NCBI GenBank assembly: GCA_014549065.1
Contig: JACDOX010000024.1
Location: 5,675,577 to 5,739,576 of the forward strand
Origin: Cardinalis cardinalis
Lineage: Eukaryota > Chordata > Aves > Passeriformes > Cardinalidae
DNA length: 64,000 nucleotides
Direction of reading: 5' to 3'
Positions 1 through 12,200 of the stretch are shown here, piece after piece. Within the stretch, counting starts at the first letter, position 1; the number at the start of each line of letters is the position of its first letter. The notes under the pieces were generated by a model that ran no database searches, had not been told where the DNA came from, and saw only the letters and a program-made list of their open reading frames with translations. The position numbers were made by a program, and so were the translations under genes.

Positions 1-3000
1 CAACAGAACTAGAAATGACAGATGATGGAGTGTACCTGTGTTNTTGATTAAACTACCTTTACTTTGGAATTAGGAGAGGGTGTTGTGTTTTGCATGTCTT
101 GTCATGAAAAATACTTACTGGATCTTAGTTGGATGCAATTGAGAGCTGTATGCTTGGAACCAGAACTTGTAATGAGAGTTGTCTCTTCTTTCNTCTCTAT
201 CACTCAAGGAAACTGAACCCAAGACACAGATGACATCTTCAGGGGATGAAAACTAGTGGGGGGGAGAGGAGANTAGTCCAATTAGATTGGCCTGGGGCAT
301 CCTTACTTTGCTGCTCAAAAAAGTAATCATGCTGCCTTACATTGTTGTTTTTACAGCATTTATTGCTGATTGTTCTGAATAACAAAGAGCAAAAACTTCA
401 NCCAGTAGTAGAAATGCACATTATAGACTTAAATATTGCATTAGCTTGAGTATTAATTACTATAGTNTAATTAATGTTTAAATGCCTAATAGATGTTAAT
501 TAGATTCTTCATTCTAAGGGGATTAACTCAGCACTACCACAGTAGTTAAGCAGAAGAGGAAAGCGGTGTAAGAAAATTGGCAAATGCTTGCAGATAATAA
601 AAAGACTTCGGTAGCTTTATAGTGACTGTTTTTGAACACTGACAGTGTGCTAGGCTAGGCCACATGAAAATTGTTGCATGAATTGTCAGAAGAGAATCAC
701 TGCAATGAAGAGGTTTTCATTCTTGCAGGTGTAGAGGAAGCCAAGAAGGAAGTGAAATAAGGAGTCCTTCAGCATTTTCTGTTGCATAGTCATCTTANAG
801 TGAAATTTTATCTCCATGTGAATGCATGGGGATCAGGGTGTTTATTGTAATTGTAAAGGTACTTCTGAATTTAAACTGTTGTAAAAAAAAAAGGAGTAGA
901 AGTCTTACTTTTTTAACAGTGAACATAAAGAAAAATTAGAGTTAGTATCAGGTTGATGTACACATCTGCTTTGTGATTATTTGCTCTTGGTGAGAGCATT
1001 GTTAAAAAGAAATTGTACATTTCCCATTTTTCTTCTCCAAGATGCCACTAATCAAGGCTTCAGACAGTTTTCGTAACATAAGTGTCATCTTTTTGAGAGT
1101 TAATAATGGTAAGAAAAGGAAGGTGTCTGTACACACGGGAATAAAAGTAATATTTATAAAGAGAATAGTGCGTAAGTTTTCCTCTGCTCAGAAGACTGTA
1201 TTAATAGTAAATAATCTGAAATTTTTAGTCAAATCTCCTAAATGGTTGTTTAATTATGTATTTTGGGTTAAGGAGTATCACTGTTTAGCCATGGGGGAAG
1301 AACATCACATTCCTTTTGCTTGTGGACAACAACTATTGCTTGTAAAGTGTGCTTAATTCATACCCTCATTACTTCAAGTGTTTTGTTTATTTTTAAATTA
1401 CTTAGGTGACAACTTGTCCTTTAAAAACTTACTATGGAAATTATGCTTTTAGTTTTCACTTGCTGTTACATTCTTTTCAAGAATACAAAAAATGGTGATG
1501 AATTCTTTTGAATACAAAAGCAAGCGTATTTTTTCTTTTGGTTTGTTTGGTTTAAATAATCTGTCCTGTGTTGTTTTTCTCCAAAACAACAGCAACAAAT
1601 AAGCCAGTGAAGTCTCACAGCCCACTCTGGGTTGCTCTTGCTAGTAGGGTTTCAAGCTGTAAGCAACAGGGCAGTATTAAGAGACAGTCTAGTTACTATT
1701 TGTGGTCCTGTGAAATCAGGGAAAAGGCAGCATTGTAGTTCCAGTGTTNGGGATTTTGAACTAGGGTAAGGAAGAGGATACCCACACTTGTCAAGAACCA
1801 GGCATTAAGGACTTCATTTAAGTGGTCTAGATCAGAGGAGGACCTACTGTCCCACAGAGAGCTGTAGCGTCTTGTGTGCCTGGAGTTTCTCACAAGGCTC
1901 TCTGGAGTCCTGTAGTTGCAGCACATTGGCAGGATACATAGGAGCAACAGGTTTGAAACTACTCTTCTTTGGCACAGTTCTTGGAGATATCCAGCTTTTC
2001 CTGCTGTTTTTGTAAGCCAGTATCATCAGCTTACAAAGCAAACGCTGTCTCTGCCATCATACATACTAATTGTGGAGCAAATTAACTAGGACCTGTTGGC
2101 TCAAGTCTTCAGTGGGACTTAGGCAGCAGGGTCACTATCAGAAGGCTGAATGCCTCTGTGAGCATATTATTTTGAATCCTGATACGTTGGGATTTTGTGT
2201 GTGCTTTGGCATCAGCAGGTTTTAGTGGCATGCACTACATTTTCTATACAGAGAGAATTTCCTCATAATTTTGGATTTAGTGGTAATTGAAGAACCCATT
2301 GTTGTTAGGGTTCAGGCAGAAAGGGAATCAATGCACTCTTACTCCTGCATTGTTGGACATTTTATTATAGCTCTTCTTCTGTGTCTCTTCCCTCAAGTAA
2401 TCTATGCTGGTGGCTTCTCATTTTCTCCACACAAGAACTTTCCTATTCCCTTGGTAATTCTTGGTGTCTGTGAATCTTTTTTGATAATCATGTATGAAAT
2501 CATAAATCATCAGCATATTGTCTCAGGATGTCTGCTCAGCTGTTTGACATCTCATAAATTGCAAGCTAAATCTAAGTGCTTCCAGAAAGATTTTCCTGTC
2601 TGTCTGTCTCAGTTTCTTGCTAGGTCTTTTCTATGGGAATCTTCCTAGTTCATACAAGGAGTACCTGTTCTTACTTTTCTCTTTTAAGTTAGGTGAGACA
2701 GATAACTCTTTCTGACTGCCCTGGTCCTGTTTACTGTGCTCTCATTTCCTGTCAACCATAGATATTATTGCCAGTAACTTTTAAAACTCAATTTTCATCT
2801 CCAGTATTGATGCAAATACTGGTCTCAAACTGATCTCTGCAGAAATTCAGTGGAAGTATCTCCTTTGCTCAGTCCCCAATTGACTCAGCAGTCTGTCAAC
2901 ATATTTTGAATTCAATTACCCTGTGGTTTACTGTTTATATTGCTTTTAAAAATAAAAATTGCATGTGCTAATAAGCCTTCATGGAATATGGTAGTACTTC

Positions 3001-6000
3001 TTAAAATTTTCATATAATAAATGATTACTCTCTCTGGCAATTTTATTTGTAGGTTTTGAGCTCTGAAATTAATTTGCAGTGTCTCAGATATGTGTTACAA
3101 TCTGATTATAAGGGAGATTAATTNAGGTGCAAACAAGACCATATGCCAAAGTCAATAGCATGGATTTTATTTATCAGTAAATGTGAGGTCAATAGAGAGA
3201 TAGAAAGAAATATAAAAAAGAGGAGGGGAAAAAAAAGGGAGACAGATTAGGGGAAAGTTATTTACCACCCCTGTGGATCCAGGGCATCCTGTTCATCCTC
3301 TTCTTCTGATCTTCTCTGTGGTGGGTGTCCCATGAAACATAGAATTCAATGGGTATTAATATACATTGTAAAATACATTGTACATACAGGTACGTGGGAA
3401 TATCCAAGCACCTCCCCTTTGAGGGAGTTTTACACTGTTTTANGCAGCAGAATCTGAATCTGTTGCAAAACTTTGAATCGCTTGCAGTCCTATGGTATAA
3501 GGCCTGAGGAATGAGCCTGGGGACCTTTGGGGATCTCTGATGGTTTATGACCCCTTCTAAGACATGAGAGTCGCCTCTCACATGGTTGTCCCCTAGTGGT
3601 GGGTGTGATACCTCTGTCCTATGTGAACCAGAGGTTTTGCCATCATACTCCCAAAAACTCACCTGCCCCCTCTAGGATGGATTCTTCTTTCCCAGCCCAG
3701 TTTGTTTCTCCTTAGACCTGAGGTAGTTGGACAGTGGTGCCAGCTTTATCTTATCTCAAGTTCCCTTAGGTGGCTTAACTCACAGTCAGAATTCCCATGA
3801 GGAGGCATATTTGGAGGGATGGACTTTGGTTGCAGATGAGCTTCTTTGCACACTTTGCTACAGTGGGCAAAGTCCTTCAGTGATCTTAAAAATGTTTGAG
3901 CCATTAACCTTTTCAGTCTCACACATTATGTCCATTTTTGTTTATGCATTTGCTAAACTCTGAACAGCTTCCAAGACCACTTGGGAAGGTTTTCTGCAGA
4001 ATCTGTAAGAATATTTTATACCTGTGCCAGATTTTTTTTTCCCTAAATGAATATCTTATTCTCTGTGTTACATTTCCCATCAGCTGTCAGGTGAATTTTC
4101 TCCTCTTTCTACTGTTTGTGTTTTATTTGGTTTTCTCCTGTATCTGGTAACTCCAAACCTAAACTGCTTTTGCTTACCTGTGACATAAATATCCACCTGT
4201 CAGAGTCCTGCATGTTTACCCAAGCACTCCTGAAGATTTAACAGTTTGTGTAGAGGATGCTGTCAGGCTCAGGCTTGCTGGAAGTTTGAGGCACAGGCAT
4301 GTCTGTGACACAGCTCAGGCAGAGATCAGGTGTGAAGCAGGATCTGGGAGGGAGTGGGTGTGCTCAGGACCGGGTAGCCCTTTTGTGGGCTTTGGATGCT
4401 TACATTTGGTTAAAAGTACCAGCCTACTTTATTACTGGCTGACTAACCGAGTTCGCCTTGCTCCACAGCTAGGTGCTTTGGTGTCCAAGATGATTGATGC
4501 TAATTCAAGTACATAATTACTTAATGAGAAGCTTGTGGCAATTTGGTGTTTTTCAGAGACTGAGGCTGTTTGTTTAGCACTAGTGATGTGGGCTTGAANT
4601 CTTAAGCAGGTGCCTACAGGTCTGCAGGTTTAGTGAATGTTACAGGGAGAGAGTGTCAACTTGAACAAACAGGCTCATGAACAAACGCTGATGAACACAT
4701 GAAAATTGTGATGAAGTGGTCTGCTAGGAAGATGTTTCAAGACAGTCTGGTAAAAGATTTTTCTTTGGTACTGTGTGTTATCTGACAGGAAAAAGGACAT
4801 AACTCACTTTTTAAGCAAGCACCATTTTGCATTTCTTTTTTGTAATTAAGGATAGGCTAATTGCAGAAAGAGGGCTTTTGGTTTTGATTATACTACTCTT
4901 NTACTTGGGCTGGAAATTTATTTTCTCCATTTGTTTCTTACTGCCTGCTTAAACCTTTTTAAAAAATGGCTTTTCAGTTGTGCATTCTGTTTTGTCTTAT
5001 TTTTAAAATCTTTTGTGGTGCTCCTCTTTTTGAGAACGCCTCTCATGAGGTGCAGTATCTCACCATAAAGCTGCAAAACCAGTGGTACATATCCAGCCTT
5101 GTCTGTTCTGTGTTCTTTGAATCTGATTAATGGTTCACCAGTGCTCTTGCCAGTGTTCCGGCCCAGCTGGATGCNGTAGGAAAAGTGTCTCTCGACTTGC
5201 GTGCTCTGCCAAAGTTCGTCTTCTAAGCGTGGCCTTTCCAGTGAAAAGGTTATGGAGATACCTGTGGAGCTAAAACTCATTCTACATTAACATCACCTTC
5301 TAATTTCAGAATATGTATGGAGCAGTTCATGCACTGTGGTAATTACACTTGCAGTGAGATTGTGACTATAAGATTCTGTGCTGGCTGCTTGTCATATTTT
5401 CAACACCACAAAAAAGTATTCTTGATTATTTTTTATTAGGATTACTTTCCATTGAACAATTTGTCATAAACGATTACTTCTGTTTACAATTCTCTTGACT
5501 ATGCCCCTTGACTAAGCTCAAGAAAACCCCAACCCCAAAACCAGACCACAGTCTGGTAGCACACTAAAGCAGAATAGGGGCCCTTGAGGATCTCTCCAGG
5601 CTACATGTGGGGTAGCATGGTTCCAAAAAGTCAGTTGTAAGCAGCTAAGTGAAAATCTTTCCCGATTTGAGAAAAATTTCTTGGTAAGAAAAAGCTATCT
5701 CTGCATGGGAAAATAGTAGCAGTGCCACTGTGTCCAGAGACTCCTTGTTCAGAGGGAGTGTGGATGTTTTCTAAACTACATCTCAGGGTAGATATAGACA
5801 TGACTCTCTCTGCTGCCAGAGCAATAACATATCTTTGTCTCTGTCTTTTCATTTGCATGGCCATTTGTCCTAATTTNCTAAGTAGTAACTAGTATGTGCT
5901 GTGTTCATGTAAGGCATGGTTCCCAAAGCNCGTGAATTTATTTCTACAAGTGAATACATTCACAGTATTATTATTTTTAACAAAGCTTCCTTTGAAGTCT

Positions 6001-6117
6001 TACTTGAAATTACTTCTGTTGCTGTGCTACCACTACTGTTANGTGCTCAAGGCTTGAACTGTCAAGGAATTATGAGGTATTTTTATCCTGTGAAATTTTA
6101 AATTATTCTCTCCATAG
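1..6117 (+). other. ACSS3: ACSS3 intron (5' end outside window)
   Basis: Intronic sequence ending in a clean acceptor, CTCTCCATAG, at 6108-6117. I looked for the exon that should precede the GKPVGTP exon and did not find it, so it lies before the window. The stretch is AT-rich with scattered stops in all frames. The 104- and 125-codon ORFs inside it (1042-1356, 2271-2648) show no recognisable domain. A possible LTR/ERV fragment is listed separately at about 3157-3960. Confidence 0.8.
3157..3960 (-). repeat. possible ERV/LTR-derived interspersed fragment
   Basis: This block differs from its intron surroundings in containing moderately GC-rich, non-simple sequence: a purine-rich tract (3195-3250), then GTGGATCCAGGGCATCCTG and CATCCTCTTCTTCTGATC at about 3272-3313, and CACCTCCCCTTTGAGGGAG at about 3410-3429. 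It reads like an antisense avian endogenous-retrovirus LTR or leader. No paired LTRs, target duplication or retroviral protein was found, so both boundaries and the family are uncertain. Confidence 0.3.
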
Positions 6118-6269
6118 GGGAAGCCTGTGGGAACGCCAGATGCTGGTGCCTATTTCCGTGTGCTAGCAGAGCATGAAGTAGCTGCCTTCTTTACTTCACC
6201 AACTGCAATTAGAGCAATCCGTCAGCAGGACCCTGAGGCAGCCTTGGGAAAGCAGTACTCCCTGAAAAG
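6118..6269 (+). CDS. ACSS3: ACSS3 coding exon, first in window
   Basis: 152 nt: 50 codons plus AG of a split Arg codon. It translates as GKPVGTPDAGAYFRVLAEHE and continues to GKQYSLK. The acceptor is CCATAG|GGG and the donor AAAAG|GTGAAG. It encodes part of the N-terminal AMP-binding domain just before the A4/A5 region. By analogy with a 16-exon human gene this would be exon 8. Confidence 0.95.
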
Positions 6270-9200
6270 GTGAAGTAAGGATACACTGGAAGCAGTTTTT
6301 TCCAGAAGCAGGCTGCATGAACTAAGAGTAACAGAGTATCTGGGGTTTTGCCCACCTCTGTAGAGTGCTATTTTAATCTATTCTTGAAAATTTAGGTGTG
6401 CACATTTTGCTTGCAAATTTCTACTGATAGTTTTGAGGAGATGAAAGCTGTTAAAGAGTCTATGACTCTAATGTTAACAAGTTCTACTGAGTTAGGATTC
6501 CTCTCCCATCTTTTACTTTCCTCCCCTGTGCATATACTCTGTAATACAGTCTTGGATTATGTCATCCCATACTGCTTTTTCTGCATGACCTCTCATTTTG
6601 TTAAGGATGCACAGGATCTTTAGTGTTTGTTTAATCAGAAGCTAGTCAGTGTTTTGGTTGTTGCCCCAAAACTTCATTATTGTTTATGATTATGTATCCA
6701 AAGGGCTATTTTATGTCTTGTACTGCTTTTAAGGTGCTTATCACAGTACTATCAGCATGCTTCAAAGTCTTGGCTGAGTTCATCCTCATAAATCCCCTGT
6801 GAAGTGAGAGAGTGGTATTATCTGTATTTTGCAGATGGGAAGCTGAGTCAAAGAGATTAAGGTCAAAGTCTTGTGTTAGTTTTGAATATCTAGTCCGAGC
6901 CACTGAAATACCACTGTTTCAAAGATTGTAGTATTATATGGTTAAAATGTGGTGTTAGCATTATATTTATGAGGTGTTTCTCATAGTAACTTGGATTTCT
7001 GAGTGTTCAATACTTCTACAGACCAAGTTTTTGTATCTTATGGTAAACGTTCTAAAAATGAAAAATATGTGGATTTGGACCACATCTAATCTTGAAGTGG
7101 ATTGATTTGCTCAGCATCAAACAGGGACTGTGTCAGACTGTATAGGCAGTATTCAGTCACAAGAGCATCTATTACCACACTTGTTCAAAGAGAAGGGAAG
7201 CTTCATTAGACCTCCACATTCTTAATTGCTCAGGAAAGTTTATTAGTAGTAAGCTGGATTTTTTCCTGAGGTATTCATTCCAAGCTTATAATTACTTTCT
7301 TCCATCTGTTTTGGCTGCTATCATCAGCCCTGAAATAAGAAAGAAGCTCATTTGAGACACTAATGTGCTATTGTCCTGTGATGTTAATTGACAAAAAAGT
7401 GATTCAGATTCTAGAAAATTTAATTGCTGTTCCTTGGCATTATTAGGCAGTTACTTTGTCTTTAGAGTATTCCTTTAATGGGAAATCTGCTTACCTGCTT
7501 TGTACGTTGTCACATTCTCTGGCCAGATGAGAATTCTAGATAAAGAGTCTCCTTGCAATATCCGTTGCCACAGATTAAAGAGATATTTCATCTTTCCTAT
7601 TCAGTCATATCAAATGAGCTTCTCCACTTGTCTGCAGCTTTAGTTGTCTCATAATTCACTCAGCTTTGGACCATGTAGTTCACTGGGATGTGAGGTCTCT
7701 TTACTAAACCCTCTAATGCAGCATTAATTATTGAGTAGGTACAGTTGTTAAGAAAGTCTATCAAGTGATCAAAATTTCCATTCTGGGTCTGGGTGTTACT
7801 TGGATAGACTTTCTATTCACGGCCAAGTGAATTCTGTCTGGTTCAGTTTGAAAGCAGTCTTACTTTTAGTTCATTTACTTGATCTATGATGCTTTCTTCT
7901 TTGTTATATGGTGANGAATCTTTGAAATGTCTTTTTGCTACATGCACTAAAAACGGATCCTTAACTTACAGACTGCATCCAGGAATGCAGTCCTGAAAGA
8001 GGTTTCCACCATGGTACATCTTATTTCTGAAAAGTTCTGTTAAATAAATGATAAAGGTCAATGTCACTTTAGAGAAATAATGTTAAAAAAGACAGTTACT
8101 GAGGAAGAAAGGAGATGGTAGGCAATGCCAGCTTCTATACATAAGGGAACATTTGATTTACATCAGCAAATTGGATGATAAACACACTTGTGTTCTTTTG
8201 AAATGACATAAGTGAAATAAATTTCTGTTAAGAACTGATGTTTGTGACATTCCTGGCCTCTGCACAAAATTATATATATGAGTTGTCCAAAGGTTCTAGT
8301 GTGTATGCTTGACATTTCTTGTGTCTATTGGAGCCAAATCTTGAANTTTCTTTGCTTTTGACACAAAATGCCACCTGTGCCTAAAACACAGCTCATGCTT
8401 AATGGTAAAACAGNTGTTTAGTTTTTAGTACTGTAGGTCAAAAGGCCTGTTCAAGCATCTATTTACAGAGATCTAAAGACATAGCTTTTGATAATATCCA
8501 GTGCCTCTGAGCATTGCTGCCTTTTGTGTTGGAAAAACAAGTAACATCCAAATAACATGAACTTTTTCTACCTAAGCATATTCTGTTCAGTTCTTTGAAT
8601 CTATTCTCCTCTCCATAATACCAAGCCATTAACTCTTCCCATATTTGGAATCACACTTCATCCTACAATTGACATAATTGTTGTGAGCTGGATTGTTCTA
8701 ATTTCCAAACATTTGACAAATGATGGTTTTGCATGAAATGTGGCAACAGCTCAGCAGTTTAGATTAATGTACAAGTAATTTGCCATTTGTGTCCCATAGT
8801 CTACTTTGCTTGCTTCACTTTTGGTCAGTTGAGAATGTCCTGTAATTTTATATCAAGAGCATTTAAAGATTCTAGGTTGTTCATCTGATGCCAGATAATA
8901 ATGGACTTTGGAAAGAAATATGAGACTGCATAAAAACTGTGCAGAAATAATGGATATAAAGTAGATAAGAAACTTCCATTATCTGTCTTGTAATGCAGGA
9001 ACAAGAGGATGTGAAATTAAAGTAGCAAATTCAAAACTATTAGAAGGAAGTATTTTCTCATAGAATTGACATTTCTCACTTGCTGNTAGGATATGTTATT
9101 AACACCCAGAACTTATTACAATCGAAGTATGTAATGCAGTTCTGCCTGCTGCCCCCTACTCTATGCTGCTGTTGATCATACATGGCCCGTCCTGGTTGAG

Positions 9201-12200
9201 TCCTGAACTGTGCTCATGAACAGCCTTTGTGGAGCTGAGCTGCAGTTGTGTTCTGTGTCTCTCTCTGTGACTCTGTCACCCGAACATCCAATGCTTGGAT
9301 TCTCATATTCAAGGTAAAATCTGTTCAGGGAAGGATATGAACAAGCAAATCCATGGAGAAAAATTAGAAGATGTGAAAACATTTTTTTAAATTTTGCATG
9401 TTTAAATAAATAATTAAACAAATAAACATATATGTATATTTATATATATATGCGTGTATATATATATATATGTATGTATGTGGTCTCCACGTGCATTAAA
9501 AATTAGTAAGAATTCTTCATTTCCAGTTAATGTTTAGAGGTGCAAATGAACCTTCATTGCTGTATTTTTAGGAAAAAAGCTTATGTAGTATCATGCAGAT
9601 AGAGTTTTTCTTTGCCAGAATACCCCCTCCCCCCAAACTGGTGTTTGCATTCCAAAATTTAAAAAAAAAAAATTGTTCCAACATTATGTTTTTATTTGTA
9701 AAAGTGAAGCTCACATTATTACCCATATGAAAATTTAAGCTTTTGGTAAATTGTTTGGAGATGTTGTTTCTTCTGTGCTTGGAGTGACACCAAAATGTAT
9801 GTGCTATGTTGAACAATACTTATTGCTTCAGGATCGTTAGGAACATTGATCTGTCCCCTATATGTCAGGTGAAATTTGAAGTCCATTCTGTTGAACTCCT
9901 GTATAGGGCCTAAAAGCTTGATTGTGCTGAATTTCATGTTAGGAATGTAGGTTTTCAGAAGGGCTGAGGACATTTATTTAACAGAGAGGCTGTAGGACCT
10001 TTCTTCTCAAATAACTGCATTGCGGGGATAGATGATTGCAGTAACAGGTGGACTGACATATTTTGAAGTTTTAAGTGGGCTTTTAAAAAAATTGTTCAGT
10101 GGGGCATTTCATAGCCATTGCCATCCCTTGTTTTGCTATACTGTTTGAGAGGAGAAAATAATTCCATGGTTGTTATGCTTAGTCTTGTGGCACTTTGCTC
10201 TGATACTCTTTTTGATGGTTTTGTGCTTTAAGTTTGCCAAAGAGCTAATTTTTCTTCTCATAACATAAAGTTGATCTTTAGCCTGCAGATTATTAAATCT
10301 GATTATTAAAGCTGGCAATTCAAAAGAGAGGAATTTTGCTTTTGGCTCAAGGGATAACAAGATATCTTAACTTTTCCCTAAGTCTTATATGTTCTTGGTG
10401 TTTGTCTAATTTGCTTTCTGGATTTAATTTCCATGGAAAGATGAAACTCATAGTGTTTCTAAATTATATCCCTCTGAAGTGAAATTTGTGTCATACCCAC
10501 CAGATCTAAGAATTCTCTCTTTTTGTGGCTACAAATCTACTGGCTTTACGAAATCAGTATAGTTTCTGTCCACTTTTGAAGGACAAGAGTGAAGTCCTAT
10601 GTTCAACAGTTGTCTTCATTCAAAATGCACTGAGGAAAGACTTAAAGTGAAACAAAATGTCAATGGCATGCATCTGGCTGTGGGAGATTGTACTGCAATG
10701 CTAGTGAGGATATCTACCTAGTTTTTGTGTACAGAGCATTTAATTATTTTTACTTCAACTGACAGTTGCTTGCCTCTGGTCTCCCAAGGTATATGCATTC
10801 AGCAAATAAAGCTTATTTTACATGGTGAAGTATTAAGTAGCTTAAATTAATGCTGCAAATATTCTATTTGTTACTTAGTGGGAAAGAGAAAACAAAAAGT
10901 AAAAGTCCTCCTTTGCCTTTTCCTTTTTCTAGGATAGTGACCAGAGACATTTATTGTATTCATTATCTTGTTTTCCTTTCCACATCCAGATCAAGATACA
11001 GACTTTATTTTTATTTAAAGGTTCAGAATGATGTTTGTAGCTGGTGAGCGCTGTGATGTGGACACGCTAGAATGGTCAAAAAGAGTCTTCAAGGTACCTG
11101 TCTTGGACCACTGGTGGCAAACTGGTGAGTGGTTTAAAATACCCTTTGTAAAATACAATGAGGAGAGTATTTTCAGACTTGTTTCCTGAATCTGAAGGTA
11201 AAATAGTTTTTTCTTGCCATGAACATGTAAANAAATGTAAAAAAAAAAATTCAAGCAGGAAGAATGTTTTTTGGAAGTGGTCTGAAAAGTGACTTCAGGG
11301 TACTTTTAGAAAAACGTGACATTAGTAAAAGCTGTATAAAGAACACATTTATTTTCTGGTACCCATGTTTAAAAAAATAAGTTTGTATTAGTATTTTTAC
11401 AGGTGTGTTTTATGTTGTTTGTATGTGTGATTGTTATATGACAGACTGTTTGCTATTTAAGGCTTAAACCTCAGTTTTTTGCATATGTAATTTGTGTAAT
11501 TAAAAACAAACAGTCTGCTGCATAGAGTAGACTCNTTGGTCTTTAATAATGTTCTATATGGATGTCATCCAACTTCTAGTGATTATTTTAGAGTGTTTCC
11601 TATTTGTTTCACTGCAGTGAAGGAATTGGAGTACCAGTCTGTGGGTAACTTTGCAAATATCCTAACTGAATCCTGGATTAAGACCTGATCAAGTGTATTT
11701 CCTTGTAACTGTGGATTTATATATCTTTAAATTTCACTATTAGAATATTGAGTTTGCATTTCGTTTCTTACACACATTGCTGATTAAACAGTGGAAATGT
11801 ATTACAAAAGCTCCTTCCTGCCTGCCTGCCTCCCTCCCTTCTTTGCTCCCTTCCAAAAAGTACCTCTTGTGTTTTCTGTGGATCATTAATTTAAGATGTG
11901 TGATCTCCTTCTCTAAAAAGAAAAACCTTCTGAAGTTCTTGCATGGTGGATCAGATAGAAGCTATAGAAATAAGAGAGAAAGAGAGAAACTGTTATTTCA
12001 TCTATATATTTATGCAATTAGATCAGTTGAGGAGGCTTAAAATACATTGTTTTTATTTAAAAAACCTAAACCACAATCTTAGATAAATACTGAAAAAGTT
12101 CTGGAAGACAGTAGTGTAATTTTAAATTTAAACTGGGTTTAATCTGCTGATTAGCTGATTAATACAAGGCAAAAGACCTCTGTTTCATTCAGTTCACTAT

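Noticed and set aside
2271..2648. 125-codon plus-strand ORF with a hydrophobic segment
   Set aside because: It lies inside an ACSS3 intron with no splice support. The hydrophobic run is what T-rich intron DNA gives when translated.
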